Assembly (NCBI RefSeq): GCF_003003775.1
Contig: NZ_PVWJ01000045.1
Coordinates: 1-37,895, forward strand
Direction: 5' to 3'
DNA from: Merismopedia glauca CCAP 1448/3
GTDB taxonomy: Bacteria > Cyanobacteriota > Cyanobacteriia > Cyanobacteriales > CCAP-1448
Length of the DNA stretch: 37,895 bases
Each line of letters opens with the position of its first letter. The first letter of the stretch is position 1. The position numbers and the translations under genes were made by a program. Below are positions 1-8,455 of this stretch, in pieces. The notes beneath the pieces are model-generated. The model was given only the letters and a program-made list of their open reading frames with translations. It was not told the origin of the DNA and did no database searches.

Positions 1-80
1 GATACACTCTACTTGATTGCCATTTTGGGAAACAACACCTAGTTTATAAGACTTTGAAGCTTAACTGAACCGTATTGAGT

Positions 81-86
81 TATAAT
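81..86 (+). promoter_or_regulatory. candidate -10 box ahead of pilin operon
   Basis: A perfect TATAAT lies about 165 bases ahead of the first pilin-like gene. I see no convincing -35 hexamer at 16-18 bases (TTGAAG at 54-59 is about 21 bases away), so this is only a candidate. The rest of positions 1-252 shows no gene I can support. Confidence 0.25.
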
Positions 87-252
87 TCTCTAGTCTTTTT
101 TGGGTAAATTCATAATGGTGGCATTCTCTATTGCTAGTACAGGTCAATGGAAATAAGCAATCAGTAGATGGGCAATTTCTCTAAAGACGCGGAATTCCAC
201 CTCTCTTGAAAGTCACAAGAGAGTAGTTTTGCTTCCTCTACCGAGAATTTCA

Positions 253-1602
253 ATGAATGAGAAATTGAAAGCTATTTTCAAGCGCCAATCTAGCGAACAT
301 GGTTCCACTCTACCTCTAGTGATAGGTATGGGTGCAATGATGATGCTAGCTAGTGTCATCCTGATTATACAATCACAGGAAGGTCAAAACATTGCTCAAG
401 GACGAACTAACACTGGTAATAGCTTAGCTATAGCAGAAGGTGGAGTAGCCAGAACTCTAGTTTTACTGACTAAACCCAATAACGCAGTTTTACTGACTCG
501 AAATTACGATCTAATTAATTCTAAAACCGGAAAAACGTATTTAGGAGCAGATGGCTTTGGGAACACTGGGGATGAAGAAACTGCAATAGTGCAGGAATGG
601 ACGAATTCTTGCCCATGCCCGAATAACCTAGGTCCTCCCGACATCACCTACAACGGTAATATTGGCACTAATGGTCAATACAAACTACTTGCCTATCGTT
701 ATAACGCTACCGATAAAACTGGAACTTTTTTAGTAGAAGGCAAAGAAGGAACTTTAGCTGCTGCTCATATTGCCGTAAAAGTATCAGTTAAATCTTCAAG
801 TATCAACTTTCCTGGAGTCCTAGCTAGAAAGTCGGTAGATCTTCGCGGGCGCACTGTTTCTGGTGCTAATGGTAACGTTTACTACAATCCTGCTTTTTCT
901 AACAATCCCAGCTTAACTGCTGCTGCTGCACCTGGAGATCCTAACAGATTGCAATATCTCAATGCTCTTTGGTCGGGGCCAAGCGATAACGTTTCTGGGA
1001 CGATTTTTGCCTACCCACTCAACCCTACCATACCCACTGACCCACCACCAGGAGCAATAGATCTAGGACTTGTTAAAGAAAGCCTGACTATTTCTAATAA
1101 CACAGGCGGCATTAAGTACTATAACGTGGAAAAAATTGACTTTGATACTGGTAGAACACTGACGGTAGATACCACCCAAGGTCCTGTTTATATCTACATA
1201 GAAGATGAAATTATCTTGAAGGGTAATTCTAAAATCCGCAACGTTCGATCAGATGGTCAACCTCCTAGAGTAGGAGACTTGCGACTCATTCTTGGTCAGG
1301 CAGACTTTGATGAAATCTTTATTTATGATAATACCTGTATTGACACAGCTTTTATCTACAATGCCACATCAGATGTCCATCTTTTTGGTTCTGGAGATGG
1401 TTGTCCTAGTAATGGTAACAGCAACATTGATGGTGTAGTTTGGGCTGAAGACATCAGCGATACAACTACTAGCAGTACATCAGGTATTAATGTACCTGAC
1501 GATGTTTCTAGCTTATCAGATCTTTTAAGTACTACTGGGTTAAATGTGGATGCTAAAAACCAATTTGGGGGTGTCAAGAGTTGGCAACGAGTCAAGTTGT
1601 GA
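253..1602 (+). CDS. PilX-like type IV pilus accessory protein
   Basis: This 449-residue protein has one hydrophobic N-terminal helix (about residues 20-42) preceded by an HGSTLPL stretch that resembles a PilX- or GspK-like signal; position 5 after the possible Gly cleavage point is not Glu. The rest is a Ser/Thr/Asn/Gly-rich extracellular region with a CPCP cysteine pair near residue 126. It heads an operon: the stop overlaps the next start by GTGA, and three pseudopilin genes follow. I chose ATG 253; TTG 229 would add eight residues. The order resembles minor-pilin operons such as Synechocystis slr2015-slr2018 (recalled, not searched). It probably acts in a pseudopilus or minor-pilin tip complex in the envelope. 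The family call rests mainly on topology and context. Confidence 0.62.
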   Translation: MNEKLKAIFKRQSSEHGSTLPLVIGMGAMMMLASVILIIQSQEGQNIAQGRTNTGNSLAIAEGGVARTLVLLTKPNNAVLLTRNYDLINSKTGKTYLGADGFGNTGDEETAIVQEWTNSCPCPNNLGPPDITYNGNIGTNGQYKLLAYRYNATDKTGTFLVEGKEGTLAAAHIAVKVSVKSSSINFPGVLARKSVDLRGRTVSGANGNVYYNPAFSNNPSLTAAAAPGDPNRLQYLNALWSGPSDNVSGTIFAYPLNPTIPTDPPPGAIDLGLVKESLTISNNTGGIKYYNVEKIDFDTGRTLTVDTTQGPVYIYIEDEIILKGNSKIRNVRSDGQPPRVGDLRLILGQADFDEIFIYDNTCIDTAFIYNATSDVHLFGSGDGCPSNGNSNIDGVVWAEDISDTTTSSTSGINVPDDVSSLSDLLSTTGLNVDAKNQFGGVKSWQRVKL

Positions 1603-2123
1603 AACGGTATCTCAGATATTTTATCCCCAAGCTCCAAACTTCAGAAGTGGGTTTTTCATTAGTTGAAGTATTAGTCTCTCTCATGATTATTTCTTTATTT
1701 ATTGGATTGAGTATGCAGGCTTTTTTAATTGCCGTTATTTTAAAAGCTCGCGCCGAACAACAAGATGAAGCTGCTAATTGGATTCAAGAAGATTTGGAGT
1801 TTATTAAACATCAGGCGCGGGAATATGAAAAGAATGCTTATCCTTATTCTGCTAAGTGTAGTGCCACTGATGTAGCTAACGGAGTTGCTGCGAGTTTATT
1901 AAACGATTCTGTAGGAGGTATAGGAGGAAATCCCAAAACTGATGGTCCAAGAATATTGGGAGGAGTGCCTTTTGTTTTGACTCGAAATGCTGATTATGCT
2001 AATTCTTTTGACCCTTTTAACTTATTAAAAATTACTTATCAAGTTACCGCTCAAACAGGTGGTAAGACTATCGCAACTTTATCTACTGAGATCGTACCAG
2101 ATGCTGCCCTTAAATGTCCGTAA
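1599..2123 (+). CDS. PilV-like type IV prepilin / pseudopilin
   Basis: This 174-residue protein has a classical class III prepilin signal: a basic leader, then GFSLVEVLVSLMII, with Gly at the cleavage site, N-methyl Phe +1 and Glu +5. A long hydrophobic helix follows, then a short globular domain with paired cysteines at the end. PilD-type peptidase would cleave after Gly, and the product would enter a pilus or pseudopilus. I favour the GTG start at 1599, which overlaps the upstream TGA as GTGA and implies translational coupling; TTG 1581 is an alternative. The next gene starts 23 bases before this stop. The PilV-like subtype is inferred from length and position between PilX-like and FimT-like genes. 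Confidence 0.72.
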   Translation: MKRYLRYFIPKLQTSEVGFSLVEVLVSLMIISLFIGLSMQAFLIAVILKARAEQQDEAANWIQEDLEFIKHQAREYEKNAYPYSAKCSATDVANGVAASLLNDSVGGIGGNPKTDGPRILGGVPFVLTRNADYANSFDPFNLLKITYQVTAQTGGKTIATLSTEIVPDAALKCP

Positions 2124-2862
2124 AAATCATAAAAATAAAGGTTTTACCTTACTGGAAATGCTAATCATAGTATTAATTATTGGGATCGGTTTTGCGATCG
2201 CAACTCCTAGTTTCTTATCTTCTATGGAGAAATTAAGACTAGAACAAGCTGTGGTTGAAGTCCGAAGTGCGTTTCGAGAAGCACAAAGACAAGCTATCCG
2301 TAACGGCATCTCTTGTCTAATAACGCTAAATATTGAAGATAATAGATTAACATCTCCTTGCCTAAATATTGGCGATCGCACTTTGTCAGATAAAATCAAA
2401 CTAGCAACTAATATTGAGCTAAGTTCTACTACATTCGACGCGAATTATCACCCAGATAGCTCCTACTTAGTAGCATCTACAGAGATGCCAAACTTAGCCA
2501 ACTTAGGATTAAACACCTCAAATTCATCTATCTATCCTCAAACTTTATCTGCTAACTGTAATGGTCAAGGTAACGGTGAGGGTAATAGTAATGGCAGTTG
2601 TGAAGATAACTCTAAATTAGCCCGAGTTAATTTTGGGGTTTTGGGAACTGCTGAATTCAAAATTGTTAAGCCTCAAGTTACTCAAGGAACTCCCATAGAT
2701 CCAAGCGCAAAGATTATCTTTTATACATCTAATAGTTCTAAATCTAGCAAAAAATGTCTGGCTATATCTAATACTTTAGGGTTGACTAGAGCAGGAACTT
2801 ATAATGGCTCTACTGAACCAGAAGAAATTACTGGAAGTGGTATTTGTATGGCAACAGAGTAA
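2101..2862 (+). CDS. GspH/FimT-type pseudopilin
   Basis: This 253-residue protein carries the prepilin motif GFTLLEMLIIVLIIGIG right after a short basic leader (RKNHKNK), with Gly at the cleavage site and Glu at +5. The following segment, with a conserved-looking EVRSAFREAQRQAIRNG helix, is typical of GspH/FimT minor pilins. The C-terminal half is rich in Asn, Ser and Gly and holds several Cys. ATG 2101 is preferred over the upstream GTG because the leader then has normal length; a TGAG lies about ten bases ahead. It overlaps the previous gene by 23 bases, so the cluster is surely one transcript. It probably forms part of the pilus tip or priming complex with its neighbours. Confidence 0.75.
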   Translation: MLPLNVRKNHKNKGFTLLEMLIIVLIIGIGFAIATPSFLSSMEKLRLEQAVVEVRSAFREAQRQAIRNGISCLITLNIEDNRLTSPCLNIGDRTLSDKIKLATNIELSSTTFDANYHPDSSYLVASTEMPNLANLGLNTSNSSIYPQTLSANCNGQGNGEGNSNGSCEDNSKLARVNFGVLGTAEFKIVKPQVTQGTPIDPSAKIIFYTSNSSKSSKKCLAISNTLGLTRAGTYNGSTEPEEITGSGICMATE

Positions 2863-2914
2863 GTTGATGGTATCAGTAATTTTAAAAAGTATAATTAATT
2901 TTGGAGTAGACTAT

Positions 2915-4039
2915 ATGAGAAATATTTTAGCTAAAATTTCTAGCTTTTTATGTTTAAAATCTGATGGTTTTAAGATTAGTGGTTGGCAAAAAAAATGGTT
3001 CCAGTTATCCAATTTTGTTCGCCACTATCGACTACCCATAAATAAGTCATCATCAGGAATGACGTTAGTAGAATTGATGGTAGCAATTATAATTAGTGCA
3101 ATGGTAATTATTGTGGCTAGCTCCGCTTTGGTTAACCTCCTCACAGTCAATCAAAAAGCTGCTGCCAAAATAGAAAGGCGTATAGATCTTAGTCGTGCCT
3201 TTGACTTTATGTCTTATGAAATTAGAACATCGAGAAGAATTAATAGTAGTGCGACAGCAGTTGCCGATGGCACTAATACCTTAATTGAAAATGTAGTTAC
3301 TAGTACTGGTCTAAATTTAAGCGATTTAGGTAGCTATGGCACGATGGTTTTATATTTAGAAATCCCGATAATTGACAACCCACCTACTACTTGTCCGGTG
3401 GGGAGCCCTCACGCTGGTTTGCCACCACCAACCCCTACAGATTACGACCAAGTGATATACGATATTCGTCCGAATCCTAGTAGTTGGCTTAGTCCACGCA
3501 TTATTAGCCGCTACGGACGCATTCCTCGCAGTGACGGGACAATCGATCCTTGCGAAGATCCAGTGTCTAGTGACGTTCTAGTTGACTCCATCTCAGATCG
3601 AGATATCACTCCTACCCCCAATTGCACTACTCCTGGCGTACTCTCTGGTGGTGGTGGCTTTTATGCTTGCGTCAACGGCGGTTTAGTAGATCTTTATATG
3701 CAGAGTAAATTAGGAGATTTAAAGACTCATAACCTAGCGAGTAAAGCTTTTTCCCGTCTGAGTACTAACAATACCTTAGCGGCACCTGTGCTGTCTGGAA
3801 CGCGGCAAACAGGCACCAATAACCTAAATCTATCCTGGACTTGGACGGGTTCTAATGGTGTCACCTTTAAACTCTACCGAGTAGTAGCAGGAGCAACTAC
3901 AGAAGTCTATAGTGGTGCTAATTTGAGTTTGACTGACACTCTTGCGGGTAATAGCGGCGATGCTAATTGTTATAGCGTTATCGCCACTGTTGGTTCGTAT
4001 ACTAGTGATTACAGCAATCAGGTGTGCGAAACTAGATGA
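2915..4039 (+). CDS. PilW-like pseudopilin with fibronectin-III-like tail
   Basis: This 374-residue protein contains a prepilin motif, SGMTLVELMVAIIISAMVII, with Gly at the cleavage site and Glu +5, but after an unusually long leader of nearly 50 residues. The middle domain has the EIRTSRRI stretch seen in PilW/PulJ-type pilins and several Cys. The last 80 or so residues (from VLSGTRQ) look like a fibronectin type III-like beta-sandwich, with LSWTW, FKLYR and CYSVIA strands. ATG 2915 follows GGAG at 2903-2906, which decides the start. The stop overlaps the next gene, a diguanylate cyclase, as ATGA. The tail could bind a surface or a partner. PilW-like is inferred. Confidence 0.7.
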   Translation: MRNILAKISSFLCLKSDGFKISGWQKKWFQLSNFVRHYRLPINKSSSGMTLVELMVAIIISAMVIIVASSALVNLLTVNQKAAAKIERRIDLSRAFDFMSYEIRTSRRINSSATAVADGTNTLIENVVTSTGLNLSDLGSYGTMVLYLEIPIIDNPPTTCPVGSPHAGLPPPTPTDYDQVIYDIRPNPSSWLSPRIISRYGRIPRSDGTIDPCEDPVSSDVLVDSISDRDITPTPNCTTPGVLSGGGGFYACVNGGLVDLYMQSKLGDLKTHNLASKAFSRLSTNNTLAAPVLSGTRQTGTNNLNLSWTWTGSNGVTFKLYRVVAGATTEVYSGANLSLTDTLAGNSGDANCYSVIATVGSYTSDYSNQVCETR

Positions 4040-5355
4040 AAATTTGGCGATGGGGGTCAATTTCTTTACGTCAACGCTTCACAATGGGTATAGCAGCTAG
4101 GTTATTGCCCTTGATAGTGCTGAGCGTGGGTGCGGTTTTTTTAGTAGAACATACGATTAATTTGTTTGAAAAGGTCGAGGAAAAAGCTTTAAAAGAGGTT
4201 TTTGACCTAAAAGATCTAGAATTGCTGATGTTGGATGCATCACAACCAGTTGAGTATTATTTAGATGATGGCGATCGCCAACAGCGCGATCGCTTCTTAA
4301 GGCTGAGTCGAGATATCGACCATAATTTCAATCAAATACTCAAAAATAGCTCTATTGAACCAGAAACAAGGAAACTAACTCAAAGATCCCAAGAATCATG
4401 GCAGGAACTGCGCCAAATTACTCTTGAGATCTTCAGCTATCCGTACCCCATACCCAATCAAACTTTAATCGTACAGAAGAAGCGCCTAGATACTAAGAGT
4501 CGAGAAGCAATCAAAAATATTAGCCGACTTTATACTCAGATTTATCATATTCAGCAATATCAAAACCTGGAGCGAGCGAAACAACTACAAGAAAAAGTCA
4601 GAGCGATCGTCATTGCTTTGCTAGGACTAGAATTAATCCTAGCTGGGATCTCTGGTTTAGTGTTTGTCCGCTCAATTTTAGTACCACTTCAGTCCCTAGA
4701 AAAAGGGGTACAGCATTTAAGCGAAGGAGATCTTGACTATCAGGTTAATGTAATGACATCAGATGAACTAGGACAACTAGCAACAACATTCAATCTGATG
4801 GCTCAAAAACTCCAACAAAGTCAAGCAGCATTGCAAGATTTGGCAATTAAAGATGGTTTAACGGGTTTATATAATCGCCGCGAGTTTAACAAACAAATTA
4901 AAGAAGAGATTGAGCGATCGCAACGCTATCATCATGATTGCTCGTTGCTGATGATGGATATTGACTATTTTAAAAAACTGAACGATACTTTTGGTCACCA
5001 AGGAGGTGACGAAGCTTTGCGAGCAGTAGCTAACTTACTGAAAGAAGAAGTTAGACCTGTAGATCGAGTAGCTCGTTATGGAGGAGAAGAGTTTGTCGTG
5101 ATTCTCCCGCAAACTCCTGGCGATCGCGGGGCTATAGTTGCAGAAAGGCTGCGAACTGCGATTCGGACTCATTTAATCCCCGTTTCTCCTACCCAGTCAA
5201 TTAATATTACTGTCAGTGTGGGATTGGCGACTTTCCCTAACAATGCTGACTCAGAAGAAGCATTGATTTCAGCCGCAGATCAAGCTTTGTATATAGCCAA
5301 ACGTTCTGGTCGCGATCGAGTAGTTAGTTTTAGTAGTATGAGTTTATTGGATTAG
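4036..5355 (+). CDS. membrane diguanylate cyclase (HAMP-GGDEF)
   Basis: This 439-residue inner-membrane protein should make cyclic di-GMP from two GTP. It has a first transmembrane helix (about 19-37), a helical extracytoplasmic sensor region, a second helix (about 190-212), a HAMP domain (about 212-262) and a complete GGDEF domain (about 268-435). The active-site loop is GGEEF at 349-353. An inhibitory-site RxxD (RPVD, 340-343) lies exactly five residues upstream, so product inhibition is expected. The sensor region resembles four-helix-bundle chemoreceptor-like sensors; the ligand is unknown. Its ATG overlaps the TGA of the pseudopilin gene, so it is part of the pilin operon and may tune pilus function or motility. 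No EAL domain is present. Confidence 0.92.
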   Translation: MKIWRWGSISLRQRFTMGIAARLLPLIVLSVGAVFLVEHTINLFEKVEEKALKEVFDLKDLELLMLDASQPVEYYLDDGDRQQRDRFLRLSRDIDHNFNQILKNSSIEPETRKLTQRSQESWQELRQITLEIFSYPYPIPNQTLIVQKKRLDTKSREAIKNISRLYTQIYHIQQYQNLERAKQLQEKVRAIVIALLGLELILAGISGLVFVRSILVPLQSLEKGVQHLSEGDLDYQVNVMTSDELGQLATTFNLMAQKLQQSQAALQDLAIKDGLTGLYNRREFNKQIKEEIERSQRYHHDCSLLMMDIDYFKKLNDTFGHQGGDEALRAVANLLKEEVRPVDRVARYGGEEFVVILPQTPGDRGAIVAERLRTAIRTHLIPVSPTQSINITVSVGLATFPNNADSEEALISAADQALYIAKRSGRDRVVSFSSMSLLD

Positions 5356-5474
5356 AGAGAAGAAGGAAGTTAGAAGTCATTGGTAGAAACCTAGCAGTGC
5401 TATGTCTATACAGATTAATTTGCTATAAACAGAGAGATAATAAATTAGTCAAAACGCTATCGATCTAACACTCT

Positions 5475-6029
5475 ATGACCAATCCACCCCGTAATAATAC
5501 TAAGTTGCATCCAAAAAAGTTATCTGCCAAGACACGGAAAAGCAAAGATCAGGAGATGAGAACTATCTCTTGGACAACAACTTGGTATAAATTTCATCAG
5601 GGATTAGCACTAGCAACCATACTTTTGACCTACGGCTTTAATAGTATGAAGGCTCAAGCCCAAAATTGTCCTTGTTCTGTGTACAATCCAACTAGTCTAA
5701 CTACTAACAAAGAAATTTCTGATACTTTGTCAGATAAAGATATTCCCACAGGTGATGGTGGTTTTGCACGAGACTACAGGGTGAAGTTAAATGCAGGCGA
5801 ACAAGTGGCGATCGACCTGTCTTCAGATAATTTTGACACAATTATCTTACTGATGGGGCCAGATGGGGCTACTATCGGTCAAAATGATGATGGCCCTGAT
5901 GGCAGTAATAACTCTTTGCTATTTGCCAGAGTTAAAGATCCAGGCTTGTATATAGTCCGAGTACGAGCTTTTGGGGAAACTGGTAATGGTCAATTTAAAC
6001 TGAAAATTACCAAATTGCGACCTGTTTAG
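5475..6029 (+). CDS. secreted PPC-domain protein
   Basis: This 184-residue protein has an N-terminal basic stretch, a hydrophobic segment (about residues 43-55) and an AQAQ site consistent with signal peptide cleavage. The mature part is one PPC-like (bacterial pre-peptidase C-terminal) beta-sandwich: YRVKLNAGEQVAIDLSS, then FDTIILLMGPDG, then GLYIVRVRAFGETGNGQFKL. Such domains are common in exported cyanobacterial proteins, often attached to peptidases; here the domain stands alone. The start is uncertain: ATG 5475 gives a long basic N-region, and the internal ATG 5556 sits directly on an AGGAG with no spacer. It lies 119 bases after the diguanylate cyclase gene, on the same strand, and could be a separate unit. 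Confidence 0.8.
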   Translation: MTNPPRNNTKLHPKKLSAKTRKSKDQEMRTISWTTTWYKFHQGLALATILLTYGFNSMKAQAQNCPCSVYNPTSLTTNKEISDTLSDKDIPTGDGGFARDYRVKLNAGEQVAIDLSSDNFDTIILLMGPDGATIGQNDDGPDGSNNSLLFARVKDPGLYIVRVRAFGETGNGQFKLKITKLRPV

Positions 6030-6036
6030 TGAGATT

Positions 6037-6076
6037 TAAGGAAGAAGGAAGGAGGAAGAGGGAAGAGGGAAGGAGG
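6037..6076. repeat. purine-rich GGAAGA-type repeat
   Basis: An almost pure purine tract of GAAGGAAG and GAGGGAA units lies between the convergent PPC and kinase genes. A pyrimidine tract of the complementary type (CTTCTTCCC units) occurs at 7620-7655. Both look like simple repeat expansions. Confidence 0.6.
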
Positions 6077-6155
6077 GATCGATTTCCCAAATAATTACGG
6101 TTTTAGCTACTTTTGAACTGAGGCTACACAGTCACAAGAAAACAACTTTTTCCCC

Positions 6156-7487
6156 TCATTTCTTCTGCTGTTTTTCCAACTTATCCAATAACTTATCTGC
6201 TATTAGATACCATTCTTCCCTAAATTTGGCATCTTCCGCCTTATTAGTCAGGGGACGCTGCTTCAAAGCTGGGTGACGGGCATAAAATAGAGAATCTACT
6301 TGACGATTAAAAGTATTTTCAGATATTTTCAAGGCTTTTCGGCGTTTAGAAACATTTGATCTAGCTATATCTTCTTTTTGTGTCGTTTTGGGTTCAGTGC
6401 GTCCAAAAATTGAGAAATCTTTGGGTATAGGTAATAATCCATTCTGCCACAATCCCCAAGCACCACCACTCAATACGCCTATGATTCCTAACCAAAGTAA
6501 AGTGGTTGGAAGAGGGTGTTTCACTGGCTGTTGGATAATTAGAGTATCGCCACCATTAGTCTGTAAATCGGGAACGGGTTTGCTGAAAAAATTGAGAGTA
6601 GGAAAGCGGGAAACTTGGGGGGAATTTTTTTGTAAAGCTTGGAGTAATTCTGTCGCACTCTGATAGCGATCACGTGGCAAGTAAGCTACCATTCGCTCTA
6701 AAATAGTGGCGAAGCTGCGATTGATGTTGACTTGCGATCGCCATTGCCAAGTTGCATTACGAGCATCATATAGTTCCTGGGGTTCTTTCCCTGTTAGGAA
6801 AACTAAAGCTGTCACTCCTAAAGCATACAAATCGCTAGAAGGTTCTGCATGACCTTTACGAAGTTGTTCTTCTGGGGCATAATCAGGCTTACCAATGCGA
6901 GTAAGCGATCGCCTAGGATTAAACAAAGATACAGCTTCGACTGCGGCTTGTTTAACTCCCCCAAAGTCAATTAATACAGGTAATTTGTCACTAGCTCTTT
7001 GGATTAAATTATCAGGAGAAATATCCCGATGAATGACTTTCTGGGCGTGAATATAATCCAAAACAGGGAGAATTTTCATTAATAGGTCAAATACTTCAGC
7101 TTCACTAAAAACTTGACCTTTTTTTTGATACCTATTTAGTATTTCTAAATAAGTTTCTCCCTCAACATAATCTTGTACCAAAAACAAACATTCTATTCCT
7201 TGAATGGGAACCGTCAGCAATTCTCTAAATCGGGGAATTTGGGGATGTTGTAACTGGTAAAGTACCCCTGCTTCTCGATTAAATAACTCTCTAGCCTTCT
7301 TTAACTCGTTTTGACCCTCAACTTGAGGTGCAAACTCTTTAAGAACGCAATATTCTCCACCTAGATGCCGATCTAGCACCAAATAAGTCCGACCAAACCC
7401 TCCACGTCCTAATTGCTTAACCACCTGATAGCGGTTTTGTAGAGTTAATCCAGTAGCTAAAGGAGACTTATCGAACATCGATTTCAT
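6156..7487 (-). CDS. membrane-anchored Ser/Thr protein kinase
   Basis: This 443-residue protein is a Hanks-type kinase. It shows a glycine loop (GRGGFG, 27-32), the ATP-binding Lys (VLKEF, K50), the catalytic loop HRDISPDN (153-160) and the DFG motif (174-176), then an APEEQL activation segment end and SSDLYALGV. All core catalytic residues are present, so it should phosphorylate Ser/Thr on protein substrates in the cytoplasm. After the kinase domain comes a linker and a single transmembrane helix (about 330-350), then a basic C-terminal domain of about 90 residues that would lie outside the cytoplasm and could sense a signal. The closely similar proteins I recall are cyanobacterial Spk or Pkn-type kinases. 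It stands alone, convergent with the PPC gene. Confidence 0.9.
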   Translation of the reverse strand: MKSMFDKSPLATGLTLQNRYQVVKQLGRGGFGRTYLVLDRHLGGEYCVLKEFAPQVEGQNELKKARELFNREAGVLYQLQHPQIPRFRELLTVPIQGIECLFLVQDYVEGETYLEILNRYQKKGQVFSEAEVFDLLMKILPVLDYIHAQKVIHRDISPDNLIQRASDKLPVLIDFGGVKQAAVEAVSLFNPRRSLTRIGKPDYAPEEQLRKGHAEPSSDLYALGVTALVFLTGKEPQELYDARNATWQWRSQVNINRSFATILERMVAYLPRDRYQSATELLQALQKNSPQVSRFPTLNFFSKPVPDLQTNGGDTLIIQQPVKHPLPTTLLWLGIIGVLSGGAWGLWQNGLLPIPKDFSIFGRTEPKTTQKEDIARSNVSKRRKALKISENTFNRQVDSLFYARHPALKQRPLTNKAEDAKFREEWYLIADKLLDKLEKQQKK

Positions 7488-7619
7488 CTACGGCTCACGA
7501 ATTTGGGTGCAATTACCAGCTAAACCTTATTTTAGCGTGAGTTCGGAATTTGGAGTTCAGACACGCTACGGAAAACTAGTTAAGGAAGCGGTAAGTTAAA
7601 ATATCTCAGTGTCTCCACA

Positions 7620-7655
7620 TCTCCCTTCTTCCTTCTTCCCTCTTCCTTCTTCCCT
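7620..7655. repeat. pyrimidine-rich CTTCTTCC repeat
   Basis: Repeated CTTCTTCCC/TCTTCC units lie immediately ahead of the GST start codon and leave no purine-rich ribosome-binding site there. They are the complementary type of the tract at 6037-6076. Confidence 0.55.
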
Positions 7656-7660
7656 ACTCT

Positions 7661-8314
7661 ATGAATACTTTAACTTTAGTTATTGGCAATAAAAACTATT
7701 CTTCTTGGTCTTTGCGTCCTTGGCTAGCTATGAAACAAATGGGGATAGAATTTGCAGAAATATCAATTTCTCTATATACTCCCACAGCCCATGAAGAAAT
7801 TCTCAAATATTCGCCATCAGGTAAAGTTCCCATTTTGATTGATGGGGAAATAACCGTTTGGGATTCTTTAGCAATTTGCGAATACTTAAGCGAAAAGTTT
7901 CCCACACTTGCTTGGTTACCTGAAGATAGAATACCACGAGCCGTAGCCCGTTCTATTTGTGCAGAAATGCATTCAGGTTTTGGGAATTTAAGAAGTTATT
8001 TTCCCATGAATTGTCGTGCTAAAATCGGCGATCGCCCTATGACTCCAGAAGTAGAATCTGATGTTAGGAGAATCGTCAATATTTGGTGTAATTGCCGTCA
8101 GAAATTTGGTAGTGAAGGCGAGCTATTATTTGGTAAATTCAGACTAGCTGATGCCATGTTTGCCCCTGTCGTCTCTCGTTTTCATACTTATGGTGTGACC
8201 CTAGATCCTATTTGTCAGACCTATTGTGAGGCGATTTTGGCACTACCTGCGATGCAAGAATGGATGACAGCCGCCCAAAATGAAGTAGATATAATTAAAC
8301 AGTATGAATTTTAG
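7661..8314 (+). CDS. glutathione S-transferase family protein
   Basis: This 217-residue protein has the two-domain GST layout. The N-terminal thioredoxin-like domain opens with LTLVIGNKNYSSWSLRPWLA, in which a Ser replaces the Cys or Tyr of other classes, then has SPSGKVPIL (the cis-Pro loop) and VWDSLAICEYL (the Glu/Asp-Ser glutathione-binding motif). The helical C-terminal domain contains LADAMFAPVVSRF, the usual folding motif. It should act in the cytoplasm on electrophiles or peroxides using glutathione; the substrate cannot be read. The family is common in cyanobacteria and proteobacteria at this length. The start lies right after a pyrimidine-rich repeat with no clear ribosome-binding site. 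Confidence 0.9.
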   Translation: MNTLTLVIGNKNYSSWSLRPWLAMKQMGIEFAEISISLYTPTAHEEILKYSPSGKVPILIDGEITVWDSLAICEYLSEKFPTLAWLPEDRIPRAVARSICAEMHSGFGNLRSYFPMNCRAKIGDRPMTPEVESDVRRIVNIWCNCRQKFGSEGELLFGKFRLADAMFAPVVSRFHTYGVTLDPICQTYCEAILALPAMQEWMTAAQNEVDIIKQYEF

Positions 8315-8369
8315 AATTAAGGTATATAATCTCTAAAAATCTTCTATAACTCTATAAATCCCCAAAGGC

Positions 8370-8420
8370 TGGAAGCCTAGACGGACTTCGTTTGTGTAGT
8401 AGCGAATTCTATTCGCCCAA
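8370..8420 (-). repeat. degenerate copy of double-hairpin repeat
   Basis: The stretch GGACTTCGTTTGTGTAG followed by the hairpin GCGAAT-tct-ATTCGC matches the 3' half of the elements at 9606-9655 and, on the other strand, 18241-18290. The first hairpin is decayed here. It sits between the convergent GST and nuclease genes; nothing else is evident in the gap. Confidence 0.5.
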
Positions 8421-8455
8421 TACTTTTCAAACATCCTCTGAGGATTCAGAGGCGA

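Noticed and set aside
1-42. Tail of an upstream gene in the first frame
   Set aside because: Only 13 codons before a stop, with no family signal; several frames are equally possible.
253-1602. HpsA hormogonium protein
   Set aside because: HpsA is much longer and has a different N-terminus as I recall it; a PilX-like call fits the size and position better.
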